Positions 1-7,179 of a DNA stretch of 64,000 nt are shown one piece after another. This stretch comes from CAJBVG01 sp943371425 (GTDB taxonomy: Bacteria > Bacteroidota > Bacteroidia > Sphingobacteriales > Sphingobacteriaceae). Below the pieces are notes generated by a model. It was given only the letters and a program-made list of their open reading frames with translations, ran no database searches and was not told where the DNA came from. Within the stretch, counting starts at the first letter, position 1. Each line of letters starts with the position of its first letter. Location of the stretch: NCBI GenBank assembly GCA_943371425.1, contig CALRUR010000001.1, positions 124,001 through 188,000 on the forward strand, in the 5' to 3' direction. The position numbers and the translations under genes are program-made.

Positions 1-1029
1 CTAATTATAGACCATGAAATTGCTTGCCCTATTTCTGGTACCAGAAACTGGACAGATGTTCGTCAGTTTAACTTAATGTTTAGCACTCAGTTCGGTTCTT
101 TAGCCGAAGATGCAGAGGCTGTTTATTTAAGACCCGAAACCGCTCAAGGGATATTTGTAAATTTCTTAAACGTTCAGAAATCTGGACGTATGAAAATACC
201 TTTTGGTATTGCTCAAATTGGTAAAGCCTTTAGAAATGAAGTTATTGCACGCCAATTTATTATGCGTATGCGTGAGTTCGAGCAAATGGAAATGCAATTT
301 TTTGTTCGCCCAGGTACAGAAATGGAATGGTACAAACATTGGAAAGAAGCTCGTTTAAAATGGCATTTAGCCTTGGGCACACCTGCAGAATCTTACCGTT
401 ACCACGACCATGCAAAGCTTGCTCATTATGCTAATGCAGCAGTTGACATAGAATATGAATTCCCGTTCGGATTTAAAGAAGTGGAAGGAATTCATTCTCG
501 TACCGATTTCGATTTAAAACAACACCAAGAATTTTCGGGTAAAAAAATGCAGTTTTTTGATCCAGAAATTAATCAGAATTACATTCCTTATGTTATTGAA
601 ACCTCTATTGGTTTAGACCGTATGTTTTTATTAACCATGTGTAATGCTTATAAAGAAGAAGATTTGAGCGAAGGTGATAAAACAGATTCGAGAGTGGTGT
701 TGAAATTTCATCCAGCATTAGCACCAGTAAAAGCTACAGTAATGCCATTAACTAAAAAAGATGGATTGCCAGAAAAAGCAAGAGAAATAATGAACATGTT
801 GAAACTAGATTTTAATGTTCAGTATGATGAGAAAGATTCGATAGGCAAACGTTACCGCAGGCAAGACGCTATTGGTACACCGTATTGCATAACGGTCGAT
901 TATGAAAGTTTAGAAAACAACACTGTTACTATTCGCCATAGAGACAGCATGCAGCAAGAACGAATTTCTATTGATGCATTGCATGGAATGATTGCGGAGA
1001 ATACGGGTTGGGCGCAGCTTTTGAGATAA
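1..1029 (+). CDS. glyS: glycyl-tRNA synthetase, C-terminal part (5' end outside the window)
   Basis: Single-subunit class II glycyl-tRNA synthetase, which charges tRNA-Gly in the cytoplasm. The reading frame is already open at base 1 (encoding LIIDHEIACPISGTRNW), so the gene enters from the left and the ATG at 76 is internal. Visible class II features include the motif 2 region (FRNEVIARQFIMRMREFEQME), the glycine-enzyme segment EGIHSRTDFDL, the motif 3 segment ETSIGLDRMF, and a C-terminal anticodon-binding domain (PVKATVMPL to the end). About 342 residues are present; the N-terminal part of the catalytic domain is missing because of the window edge. Family assignment is very secure. The stop is followed two bases later by a 7-bp periodic array. 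Confidence 0.96.
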   Translation, partial: LIIDHEIACPISGTRNWTDVRQFNLMFSTQFGSLAEDAEAVYLRPETAQGIFVNFLNVQKSGRMKIPFGIAQIGKAFRNEVIARQFIMRMREFEQMEMQFFVRPGTEMEWYKHWKEARLKWHLALGTPAESYRYHDHAKLAHYANAAVDIEYEFPFGFKEVEGIHSRTDFDLKQHQEFSGKKMQFFDPEINQNYIPYVIETSIGLDRMFLLTMCNAYKEEDLSEGDKTDSRVVLKFHPALAPVKATVMPLTKKDGLPEKAREIMNMLKLDFNVQYDEKDSIGKRYRRQDAIGTPYCITVDYESLENNTVTIRHRDSMQQERISIDALHGMIAENTGWAQLLR

Positions 1030-1031
1030 CT

Positions 1032-1066
1032 GTATATTGTACTTTGTACATTGTACTTTGTAGATG
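1032..1066. repeat. heptamer phase-locked array, GTAC type
   Basis: GTA recurs at 1032, 1039, 1046, 1053 and 1060, exactly 7 bp apart, in units such as ATTGTAC and TTTGTAC. It begins two bases after the glyS stop codon. It is non-coding and the units are similar rather than identical. The same type of word recurs at 55959-56007. Confidence 0.75.
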
Positions 1067-1085
1067 TAATGTAGTACAAAATCGC

Positions 1086-1133
1086 TTCGACCTTTCGAAT
1101 CTTCGAATCTTCGAATTTTCGACATTTCGATTA
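1086..1133. repeat. octamer phase-locked array, TTCGA type
   Basis: The CG dinucleotide sits at 1088, 1096, 1104, 1112, 1120 and 1128, exactly 8 bp apart, in units like CTTCGAAT and TTTCGACA. It follows the heptamer array directly and runs up to the left edge of the first palindromic repeat. Confidence 0.8.
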
Positions 1134-1137
1134 TCTC

Positions 1138-1287
1138 AACCTACTAAGCATTCCCCATCAATACTGTAAATTTTAAAATAAAAGGGTGCGACTAATTATA
1201 TTAAATGCACACGGTATAACCCGTAGCACATAGTATATAAAGAAGATACCTCAACTAGCTTTTTTATTTTAAAATTTATAGTATTGA
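1138..1287. repeat. palindromic element A, copy 1 (150 bp)
   Basis: A 150-bp sequence found again at 1511-1660 with roughly ten differences. Its right end (1262-1287) is the reverse complement of an inner left arm (1158-1183), 26 bp with one mismatch, around a 78-bp centre, so it can form a long stem. There is no reading frame of note. It resembles a non-autonomous palindromic element (MITE- or REP-like), but no transposase is nearby. The 741-bp gap between glyS and the next gene contains only this element, its second copy, element B and the periodic arrays. Confidence 0.8.
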
Positions 1288-1304
1288 AAAAAGAACTTTT
1301 CTTT

Positions 1305-1432
1305 CATCCTTTAATTTTTTGAATAAAAAAGTTAGTTAATAAGTCGGAATCTAGCCATTAATTACAACGGATTTCAATATTTGCTTTCTAGATCTTCTAC
1401 CACATCTTTTTATTCAAAAAATTTAAAGGATG
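1305..1432. repeat. palindromic element B
   Basis: A second long inverted repeat, immediately right of element A copy 1. The left arm 1305-1330 pairs with the right arm 1407-1432 (about 25 bp, one single-base indel). The right arm and its flank (1411-1449) recur base for base at 1669-1707, directly after the second copy of element A, but the rest of element B is absent there. This suggests that an A-B unit was duplicated and that one copy lost the inside of B. Confidence 0.75.
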
Positions 1433-1510
1433 AGGGTACATTTGCGGTAATTGGAACATAGTCGAATATTCCCACAAGACATTTCGAATTTTTTACATTT
1501 CGATTTTCGT

Positions 1511-1660
1511 AACCTACTAAGCATTCCCCATCAATACTTTAAATTTTAAAATAAAAGGGTGCGGCTAATTATATTAAAAGCACAAAGTATAAGCCGTTGC
1601 ACCTAGTATATAAAGAAGATACATCAACTAGCTTTTTTATTTTAAAATTTATAGTATTGA
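1511..1660. repeat. palindromic element A, copy 2 (150 bp)
   Basis: Second copy of the 150-bp element, same orientation and same length as copy 1, about 93 percent identical by eye. Terminal arms 1531-1556 and 1635-1660 are again 26 bp with one mismatch. It is followed at 1669-1707 by the 39-bp right end of element B. Confidence 0.8.
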
Positions 1661-1731
1661 TAAAAAAATATTCAAAAAATTTAAAGGATGAGGGTACATT
1701 TGCGGTATATGAAACGTAGTACAAACTTCGC

Positions 1732-1770
1732 TTCGACATTTCGAATTTTCGACATTTCGAAGATTCGAAA
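1732..1770. repeat. octamer phase-locked array, TTCGA type
   Basis: CG recurs at 1734, 1742, 1750, 1758 and 1766, exactly 8 bp apart. The array ends against the stop codon of the leftward gene at 1771. Confidence 0.75.
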
Positions 1771-2166
1771 TCACTCTTCCTCAAAATCCTTAAACGGATT
1801 TTTATCTTCCATCTCTTTTCGTGCTACCATAAACAGCACTTTAATTTCTTCTTTTAATTGTTCTAATTTATATCCAAATTCTATACAAACATCGGAACCC
1901 AAAAGCCCCAACTGAAAACACATTAACAATTGCGAATTCATACTTACTAAATGCATCCGCAAGCCTCCAAAAATTCCTACATCTCTAAAAAATTCATCGT
2001 TCTTTTCGCATAACTCCGCTGCATTAGTGTACAAATGCAAACAAGAATTCAACATATCTTTCCGCATAAATTCATCGCCTATTAATAATGTATTACTCAT
2101 CTTATACATCTCCACTGCTAATCTTTGTATCCTTCCACTTAGGTGTATCATTTTGTCTTGTTCCAT
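1771..2166 (-). CDS. small all-helical protein, possibly four-helix-bundle (S23/bAvd-like)
   Basis: 131 residues, no signal peptide and no membrane segment. The sequence reads as four amphipathic helices: about 8-27 (IQRLAVEMYKMSNTL), 34-57, 67-90 and 97-122, with an acidic tail. The order of the helices and the NAAELCEKNDEFF and SMNSQLLMCFQLG segments recall the four-helix-bundle family that includes the 23S rRNA intervening-sequence protein and the bAvd accessory protein of diversity-generating retroelements, but the usual family signatures are weak. No reverse transcriptase or variable-repeat pair is visible in the window. The start is the ATG at 2166; the other side of the gene faces a 300-bp divergent gap. 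That the gene is real is likely; its function is unknown. Confidence 0.6.
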   Translation of the reverse strand: MEQDKMIHLSGRIQRLAVEMYKMSNTLLIGDEFMRKDMLNSCLHLYTNAAELCEKNDEFFRDVGIFGGLRMHLVSMNSQLLMCFQLGLLGSDVCIEFGYKLEQLKEEIKVLFMVARKEMEDKNPFKDFEEE

Positions 2167-2220
2167 GGTTATTTTGTTAATTTTATTAGGTTAATTAGTT
2201 ATTGAAATTATTTGTGGCCT

Positions 2221-2260
2221 ATTCGATAATTCTACATTTCGAAACTTCTACACTTCGAAT
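2221..2260. repeat. octamer phase-locked array, TTCGA/TTCTA type
   Basis: Five consecutive octamers (ATTCGATA, ATTCTACA, TTTCGAAA, CTTCTACA, CTTCGAAT) without an indel. The 300-bp divergent gap 2167-2466 contains this array and the one at 2345-2449; I see no other feature in it. Confidence 0.75.
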
Positions 2261-2344
2261 AAGCAAATAAGAAATAAAAATTTCAGATTCTCAACTGCAT
2301 ATATGCAGGTTCTTTTATGCAGGATGATAAATGCAGCTTTTTTG

Positions 2345-2449
2345 TACGACGATACGTTAATACGACTTTTCGACTATACGAGAGTCACTAATTTTCGGTC
2401 TGTCGGCCTATCGGATTCTCGGTCTGTCGGATTTTCGGCCTTTCGAAAT
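2345..2449. repeat. octamer phase-locked array, two blocks (ACGA type then TCGG type)
   Basis: CG lies at 2347, 2355, 2363, 2371 and 2379, then, after a one-base phase shift, at 2396, 2404, 2412, 2420, 2428, 2436 and 2444. The first block uses words like ATACGACT, the second words like TGTCGGCC. The array ends 17 bases before the start codon at 2467. Confidence 0.85.
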
Positions 2450-2466
2450 ATTCCTTAAATTAGAGC

Positions 2467-3117
2467 ATGAAGAAAATTGTAGTCATTGTATTACTTCTAC
2501 TCAACTGCGTTTGCAAAGCGCAGGTGCGTGAGATTGGCTTGAAAACAGGAATCACAAATTCTCTTATCAACATAAATTCAATAGATGCAAGTGGTAATAA
2601 AACTAGTTTTAATACCGCAACTGGTCAGAGCTTTTATGCTCAATTGTACACCCAGTTTTATAATTTTCAGAATTTTAGTTTACAAGGTGGTGTAGGAATA
2701 ATAGAGAAAAATTCCGACTATCAATATAAAATAAGAGTAGGCAATATTGGCGATTCTTTGCAAATAAACACTTTAGTAGAAACTCGTGCATTTTTTTTGG
2801 AGCTCGACGCAAAACTAAAACTCCTTATTCCGGAATTACCAACTGTAATTCCGTATTTATTAATGGGCCCTCAACTCTCTTTTTTAAATAAACAATCTGC
2901 AACCATACCCTTTACACTTGCAAGCTCGCAAATACAAGGAAATGTTGGCTTCGGAGCCGACATTGATTTTAAAAAAATACATGTATTTGCAGAATACAAT
3001 CGGCTCTTAAATTTCAACAATAATTACAGTGAGGATGCTAATTATGAATATTCTGAAAAAACAGGGATCTTTTTAATTGGCTTAAAGTTCGTAATAAAGC
3101 CAAAAAACACAAAATAA
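2467..3117 (+). CDS. outer-membrane beta-barrel protein, PorT-like
   Basis: 216 residues with a clear signal peptide (about residues 1-19, ending KAQ). The mature part has alternating hydrophobic strands and glycine turns (YAQLYTQFYNF, FSLQGGVGII, FFLELDAKLKLLIP, YLLMGPQLSF, VGFGADIDF, GIFLIGLKFVIKP), as in the porin-family outer-membrane proteins of Bacteroidota with about eight strands. It probably sits in the outer membrane. It is followed 26 bases later by engB on the same strand, but engB has its own promoter-like -7 box. A specific role, for example in protein secretion, cannot be claimed from this sequence. Confidence 0.75.
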   Translation: MKKIVVIVLLLLNCVCKAQVREIGLKTGITNSLININSIDASGNKTSFNTATGQSFYAQLYTQFYNFQNFSLQGGVGIIEKNSDYQYKIRVGNIGDSLQINTLVETRAFFLELDAKLKLLIPELPTVIPYLLMGPQLSFLNKQSATIPFTLASSQIQGNVGFGADIDFKKIHVFAEYNRLLNFNNNYSEDANYEYSEKTGIFLIGLKFVIKPKNTK

Positions 3118-3131
3118 ATGCGCTAGGATTG

Positions 3132-3139
3132 TATCTTTG
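3132..3139 (+). promoter_or_regulatory. promoter -7 box (TATCTTTG) four bases before engB
   Basis: Matches the Bacteroidota -7 consensus TAnnTTTG and lies only four bases before the ATG at 3144. No good TTTG is seen at the expected -33 distance. If used, the mRNA would be leaderless or almost so. Confidence 0.45.
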
Positions 3140-3143
3140 AGGC

Positions 3144-3761
3144 ATGATTATAAAAACCGCCGAATTTATTATTAGCAATACTCAAATTGATAAAATGCCT
3201 GCTCCTAGCAAGCCAGAGTACGCTTTTATAGGCCGATCAAACGTAGGTAAATCCTCTTTAATAAACATGCTTTGCCGCCAAAAAGGATTGGCTAAAACCT
3301 CTCAAAACCCTGGCAAAACGCAAGTTATTAACCATTTCATCATAAATAATACATGGTATTTAGTTGATTTACCCGGATATGGTTATGCGAAAGTGTCGCA
3401 AACTACCCGCAAATCTTGGGAAGGTATGATTAAAACTTACTTAGAAGAACGCGAGAACTTACAATGTGTAATGGTGTTAATAGACTCTAGGTTGGAACCT
3501 CAAAAAGTAGATTTAGCTTTTATTGATTGGTTAGGTGGCAAAGGAATTCCGTTTTGCATCATTTTTACCAAAGCCGACAAACAATCGAAAAGTAAAACCG
3601 CGAGCAATGTAGAAATGTTTAATAATACACTTCTAAAAAATTGGGAAGAATTGCCAAGCTTTTTTGTTACTTCTGCAGAAGAAGGCACCGGTAAAGAAGA
3701 AGTGTTAGCATACATCGATGAAATTAACAGAGCCTTCGACCCTACTTTAACGAATGAATAA
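3144..3761 (+). CDS. engB: ribosome biogenesis GTP-binding protein YihA/YsxC/EngB
   Basis: 205-residue cytoplasmic GTPase needed for large-subunit assembly. All G motifs are visible: G1 GRSNVGKSS (about residues 31-39), G2 around NPGKTQ, G3 DLPGYGYA, G4 TKADK and a G5-like TSAEEGTG near the C-terminus. Length is normal for the family. It is followed four bases later by the UbiA-type gene, so the two are probably cotranscribed. The -7 box at 3132 supports this start. Confidence 0.97.
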   Translation: MIIKTAEFIISNTQIDKMPAPSKPEYAFIGRSNVGKSSLINMLCRQKGLAKTSQNPGKTQVINHFIINNTWYLVDLPGYGYAKVSQTTRKSWEGMIKTYLEERENLQCVMVLIDSRLEPQKVDLAFIDWLGGKGIPFCIIFTKADKQSKSKTASNVEMFNNTLLKNWEELPSFFVTSAEEGTGKEEVLAYIDEINRAFDPTLTNE

Positions 3762-3765
3762 GTAA

Positions 3766-4617
3766 ATGAAAAATTACCTTTCGCTAATTAAATTTAGTCA
3801 TACCATTTTTGCATTACCCTTCGCTATTATTGGTTTCTTTTTAGCCATGCGAAATACAAATGCTCAATTCGATTTAAAATTATTTTTATTGATGATCCTC
3901 TGCATGGTTACTGCTCGCAGTGCTGCCATGGCTTTTAACAGATACATCGATAGAGATATAGATATACAAAACCCTCGAACAAAAAATAGAGAAATTCCTG
4001 CGGGAATAATAAAAGCAAATACCGCATTATGGTATGTTATTGCAAACTCTCTGCTATTTATATTATTTACTTATTTCATTAATACTATTTGCTTTTATTT
4101 ATCACCAATTGCTTTGTTAATTATACTTGCATATAGTTACACCAAACGCTTTACAGCGCTTTGTCATTTTGTTCTTGGACTTGGTTTATCATTAGCTCCT
4201 ATTGGCGCATACCTAGTAATTACTGGAGAATTCGCACTTAGTCCGGTTTTATTTTCATTAGCTGTACTTACTTGGGTGAGTGGATTCGATATTATTTACT
4301 CTTTACAAGACGAGGAGTTTGATAAATCTCAAGCATTACATTCTGTACCCAGTGCCATTGGCAAAGTAAATGCGCTAAAACTCTCTACTTATATCCATGT
4401 TCTATCCGCAGTATTTGTAATTCTACCCGGATTTATAGATTCCTATTCTTGGTTTTATTGGATTGGGGTATTGGTGTTTTGTAGTATGCTTGTGTATCAA
4501 CATTTATTAGTAAAACCAACTGATTTAAGTAAAGTAAACTTAGCGTTTATGACTACCAATGGAATTGCCAGTATATTTTTTGCAGCATTCTTTTTACTCG
4601 ATTTTTTCTTATTATAA
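3766..4617 (+). CDS. UbiA-family prenyltransferase (MqnP/UbiA type)
   Basis: 283-residue inner-membrane protein with about eight or nine hydrophobic segments. The two aspartate-rich motifs of the UbiA superfamily are clear: NRYIDRDID (about residues 64-72), followed by NPRTKNREIPAG, and the second motif DIIYSLQDEEFD (about 174-185). The family attaches polyprenyl chains to aromatic acids. In Bacteroidota, which use menaquinone, this branch is usually annotated 4-hydroxybenzoate prenyltransferase and may be the MqnP enzyme of the futalosine route; that assignment is inference. It sits four bases after engB and 12 bases before the M3 peptidase gene, so all three may form one operon. Confidence 0.9.
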   Translation: MKNYLSLIKFSHTIFALPFAIIGFFLAMRNTNAQFDLKLFLLMILCMVTARSAAMAFNRYIDRDIDIQNPRTKNREIPAGIIKANTALWYVIANSLLFILFTYFINTICFYLSPIALLIILAYSYTKRFTALCHFVLGLGLSLAPIGAYLVITGEFALSPVLFSLAVLTWVSGFDIIYSLQDEEFDKSQALHSVPSAIGKVNALKLSTYIHVLSAVFVILPGFIDSYSWFYWIGVLVFCSMLVYQHLLVKPTDLSKVNLAFMTTNGIASIFFAAFFLLDFFLL

Positions 4618-4629
4618 TTCAGCCTTTAC

Positions 4630-6345
4630 ATGTATACTTTAGATAAATTAAAAAGATCATTTTTACCCGAAAGCCTTGAAATTACTTGGCAAAGCATAGA
4701 ACCTTATTTCATTAAACTAGAAAATAAAACGATAAATTCTGTTGATGAATTAGAAAGTTGGCTAAAAGAAAGAAGTGAATTGGAAGCTGTACTCGAAGAA
4801 GATTTTGCTTGGCGTTACATTCGCATGACATGTGATACGCGCGATGAAAAAATAAAACAAGCATTCGAATATTTCGCAACAGAAGTGGAGCCTCATTTAG
4901 CCGAATATTCTAACAAATTAAATGAAAAATTTTTGAGTTGTACCTTTGTTGAACAACTTGATAAGGTAAAGTATGGAATTTATATTCGTTCTTTAAAAAA
5001 TCAGTTTGAAATTTTCAGACAAGAAAATATTGAACTATTTACTCAATTACAATTGGAGCAACAACAGTACGGAAGCATTGCCGGTGCTATGAGTATAGAG
5101 TACGATGGTAAAGAGTACACCTTAGAACAAGCTGCTAATTTTATAAAAAGTACCGATAGAGAAATACGTAAAATAGTTTACGAGAAAATTCAAAACAGAC
5201 GCTTAGCAGATAAAGAAAAACTCGACGAATTATTTTCATCACTTATTAAAACCCGCCACCAAGTTGCCTTAAACGCTGGCTTCGCAAACTTCCGCGATTA
5301 TATGTTTAAAGCATTAGGCAGGTTCGATTATACAGCAGAAGATTGTTTTAATTTCCATGATGCAATTGAAAAAGAACTAACTCCTTTGTTTGTTGAATAT
5401 GCAGAATCGCGTAGAGAAAAATTAAATCTACCAAGTTTAAAACCTTACGATACAGAGGTAGATGCAAGTGGTAAAATGGCCTTAAAACCTTTTGAAGGTG
5501 CTGATGATTTGATTGATAAGAGCATTGCTTGTTTCCATAAAATACATCCTTATTTTGGAGAGAAATTAGCCACTATGAAAGAGCATAAGCTCATCGATTT
5601 AGATTCGCGTGCTGGTAAAGCTCCAGGTGGTTACAACTATCCGCTTGCAGAATCTGGTGCACCATTTATATTTATGAATGCAGCCAATGCCATGCGCGAC
5701 TTAACCACTATGGTACATGAAGGTGGGCATGCTGTACATACTTTTTTAACCAACGATTTAGAGTTAAATGATTTTAAACGTACGCCATCTGAAGTAGCAG
5801 AAGTTGCCTCCATGAGTATGGAATTAATTTCGATGGACGCATGGGATGTTTTTTTTAGCAATGCCGATGATTTAATTCGTGCAAAAGAAGAACAATTAAA
5901 AGACAGTTTAAAAACGCTGCCTTGGGTAGCAACTATTGATGCTTTCCAACATTGGATATATACAAACCCTACACATACAGTAGAAGAACGCACCAAAGCT
6001 TGGGAACAATGTTTTGATAGGTTCGGATCGAATTTTGTAAATTGGGATGGATATGAATCATTCAAACAGAATTTATGGCAGAAACAATTGCATTTATTTG
6101 AAGTACCTTTTTATTATATTGAATACGCCATTGCACAATTAGCTGCCATTGCGATTTATAAAAATTTTAAAGCGAATCCGCAGAAAGCAATTGAACAATA
6201 CATGGATGCCTTAAAGCTTGGATATACCAAAAGTATTCCTGAAATATATGCAGCCGCAGGCATTAAATTCGACTTTTCTGTAGATTATATAAAAGAATTA
6301 GTGGCTTTTATGAAAGAAGAAATAGCAAATTTGAAGCATAATTAA
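4630..6345 (+). CDS. M3-family oligoendopeptidase F-like metallopeptidase
   Basis: 571 residues, no signal peptide, so a cytoplasmic zinc peptidase that breaks down oligopeptides. The HEXXH zinc site appears as VHEGGHAVHT (about residues 365-374), and the third ligand glutamate lies downstream in the SEVAEVASMSMEL helix (about 388-400), as in the M3 family. The N-terminal half is the helical domain typical of PepF (RQENIELFTQLQLEQQQYG). Length matches PepF. It is the last gene of the engB-UbiA-M3 group, and the following glycosyltransferase has its own promoter. Confidence 0.93.
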   Translation: MYTLDKLKRSFLPESLEITWQSIEPYFIKLENKTINSVDELESWLKERSELEAVLEEDFAWRYIRMTCDTRDEKIKQAFEYFATEVEPHLAEYSNKLNEKFLSCTFVEQLDKVKYGIYIRSLKNQFEIFRQENIELFTQLQLEQQQYGSIAGAMSIEYDGKEYTLEQAANFIKSTDREIRKIVYEKIQNRRLADKEKLDELFSSLIKTRHQVALNAGFANFRDYMFKALGRFDYTAEDCFNFHDAIEKELTPLFVEYAESRREKLNLPSLKPYDTEVDASGKMALKPFEGADDLIDKSIACFHKIHPYFGEKLATMKEHKLIDLDSRAGKAPGGYNYPLAESGAPFIFMNAANAMRDLTTMVHEGGHAVHTFLTNDLELNDFKRTPSEVAEVASMSMELISMDAWDVFFSNADDLIRAKEEQLKDSLKTLPWVATIDAFQHWIYTNPTHTVEERTKAWEQCFDRFGSNFVNWDGYESFKQNLWQKQLHLFEVPFYYIEYAIAQLAAIAIYKNFKANPQKAIEQYMDALKLGYTKSIPEIYAAAGIKFDFSVDYIKELVAFMKEEIANLKHN

Positions 6346-6361
6346 TAAAATCCTATTTTTG
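6330..6361 (+). promoter_or_regulatory. promoter of the GT2 glycosyltransferase gene
   Basis: TTTG at 6330-6333, a 20-base spacer and TATTTTTG at 6354-6361 match the Bacteroidota sigma-ABfr consensus. The -33 box lies inside the 3' end of the M3 peptidase gene. Only four bases separate the -7 box from the ATG at 6366. Confidence 0.65.
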
Positions 6362-6365
6362 AAAC

Positions 6366-7109
6366 ATGTTCAACGGTAAAAAAGTTGTCGTTGTGTTGCC
6401 GGCTTACAATGCAGCACCCACTCTAGAAATTACTTATAAAGAAATCCCGATGGATATTGTGGACGAAGTAATTTTAGTGGATGATGCTAGTAAGGATAAT
6501 ACTTCTGAATTGGCCAGAAGTATAGGCATTAAACATGTTATTCGCCATGTGAAAAATAAAGGCTACGGTGGCAATCAGAAAACATGTTATGATAAAGCAC
6601 TAGAACTAGGTGCCGATATTGTAATTATGCTTCACCCCGATTATCAATATACACCGAAGTTAATAGTAGCCATGACGAGCATTATTGGTAACGATTTATA
6701 CCAAGTAGTGTTTGGTTCGAGAATATTAGGTAAAGGAGCTTTAAAGGGCGGCATGCCGCTGTACAAATACATTGCGAACAGATTTCTTACCCTTACTCAA
6801 AATATTTTAATGAACCAAAAGCTTTCTGAATACCATACCGGTTACAGAGCTTTCTCCAAAGAAGTATTAACGAGTATAAATTACCATCACAACTCCGACG
6901 ATTTTGTATTCGACAATCAAATGATTGCGCAAATATGTTACAAAGGATTCGACATTGCAGAAGTTACTTGCCCAACCAAATATTTCGAAGAAGCTTCTTC
7001 CATTAATTTCAGAAGAAGTAGCATTTATGGATTAGGTGTTTTGAGTGTTTCGTTTGGGTATTTCCTAGAGAAAATGGGGATAGGAAAAAGAAAGATCTAT
7101 AGAAGCTAG
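6366..7109 (+). CDS. family 2 glycosyltransferase
   Basis: 247-residue GT-A fold transferase. The N-terminus VVVVLPAYNAAPTLE is the nucleotide-binding start of GT2; LVDDASKDNT (about residues 39-48), the HVKNKGYGGNQK loop and the HPDYQYTP stretch (carrying the acidic metal-binding position) follow. It resembles dolichyl-phosphate-mannose-synthase-like enzymes, but lacks C-terminal membrane helices, so it probably acts at the membrane surface from the cytoplasm. Donor and acceptor cannot be read. The stop codon is followed two bases later by an inverted heptamer array shared with the convergent gene. Confidence 0.9.
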   Translation: MFNGKKVVVVLPAYNAAPTLEITYKEIPMDIVDEVILVDDASKDNTSELARSIGIKHVIRHVKNKGYGGNQKTCYDKALELGADIVIMLHPDYQYTPKLIVAMTSIIGNDLYQVVFGSRILGKGALKGGMPLYKYIANRFLTLTQNILMNQKLSEYHTGYRAFSKEVLTSINYHHNSDDFVFDNQMIAQICYKGFDIAEVTCPTKYFEEASSINFRRSSIYGLGVLSVSFGYFLEKMGIGKRKIYRS

Positions 7110-7111
7110 AT

Positions 7112-7178
7112 ATTAGTCTTTAGTCATTAGAAAGCTGAGCCTGTTCTAAGGACTAAAGACTAACGACTAATAACTAGT
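7112..7178. repeat. inverted heptamer array between convergent genes
   Basis: The left side holds ATTAGTC, TTTAGTC and ATTAGAA; the right side holds TTCTAAG, GACTAAA, GACTAAC, GACTAAT and AACTAGT, all spaced 7 bp. The two sides are reverse complements, so the region can fold into a hairpin and may act as a bidirectional terminator. It fills the space between the two stop codons (7109 and 7180) almost exactly. Confidence 0.8.
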
Positions 7179-7179
7179 C

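Noticed and set aside
1771..2166. Diversity-generating retroelement accessory gene (Avd) as a firm call
   Set aside because: No reverse transcriptase and no template/variable repeat pair were found; the similarity is to the helix pattern only.
2467..3117. PorT, a T9SS machinery component
   Set aside because: The barrel pattern fits many porin-family proteins; nothing specific to PorT could be confirmed, although several T9SS client proteins are in the window.
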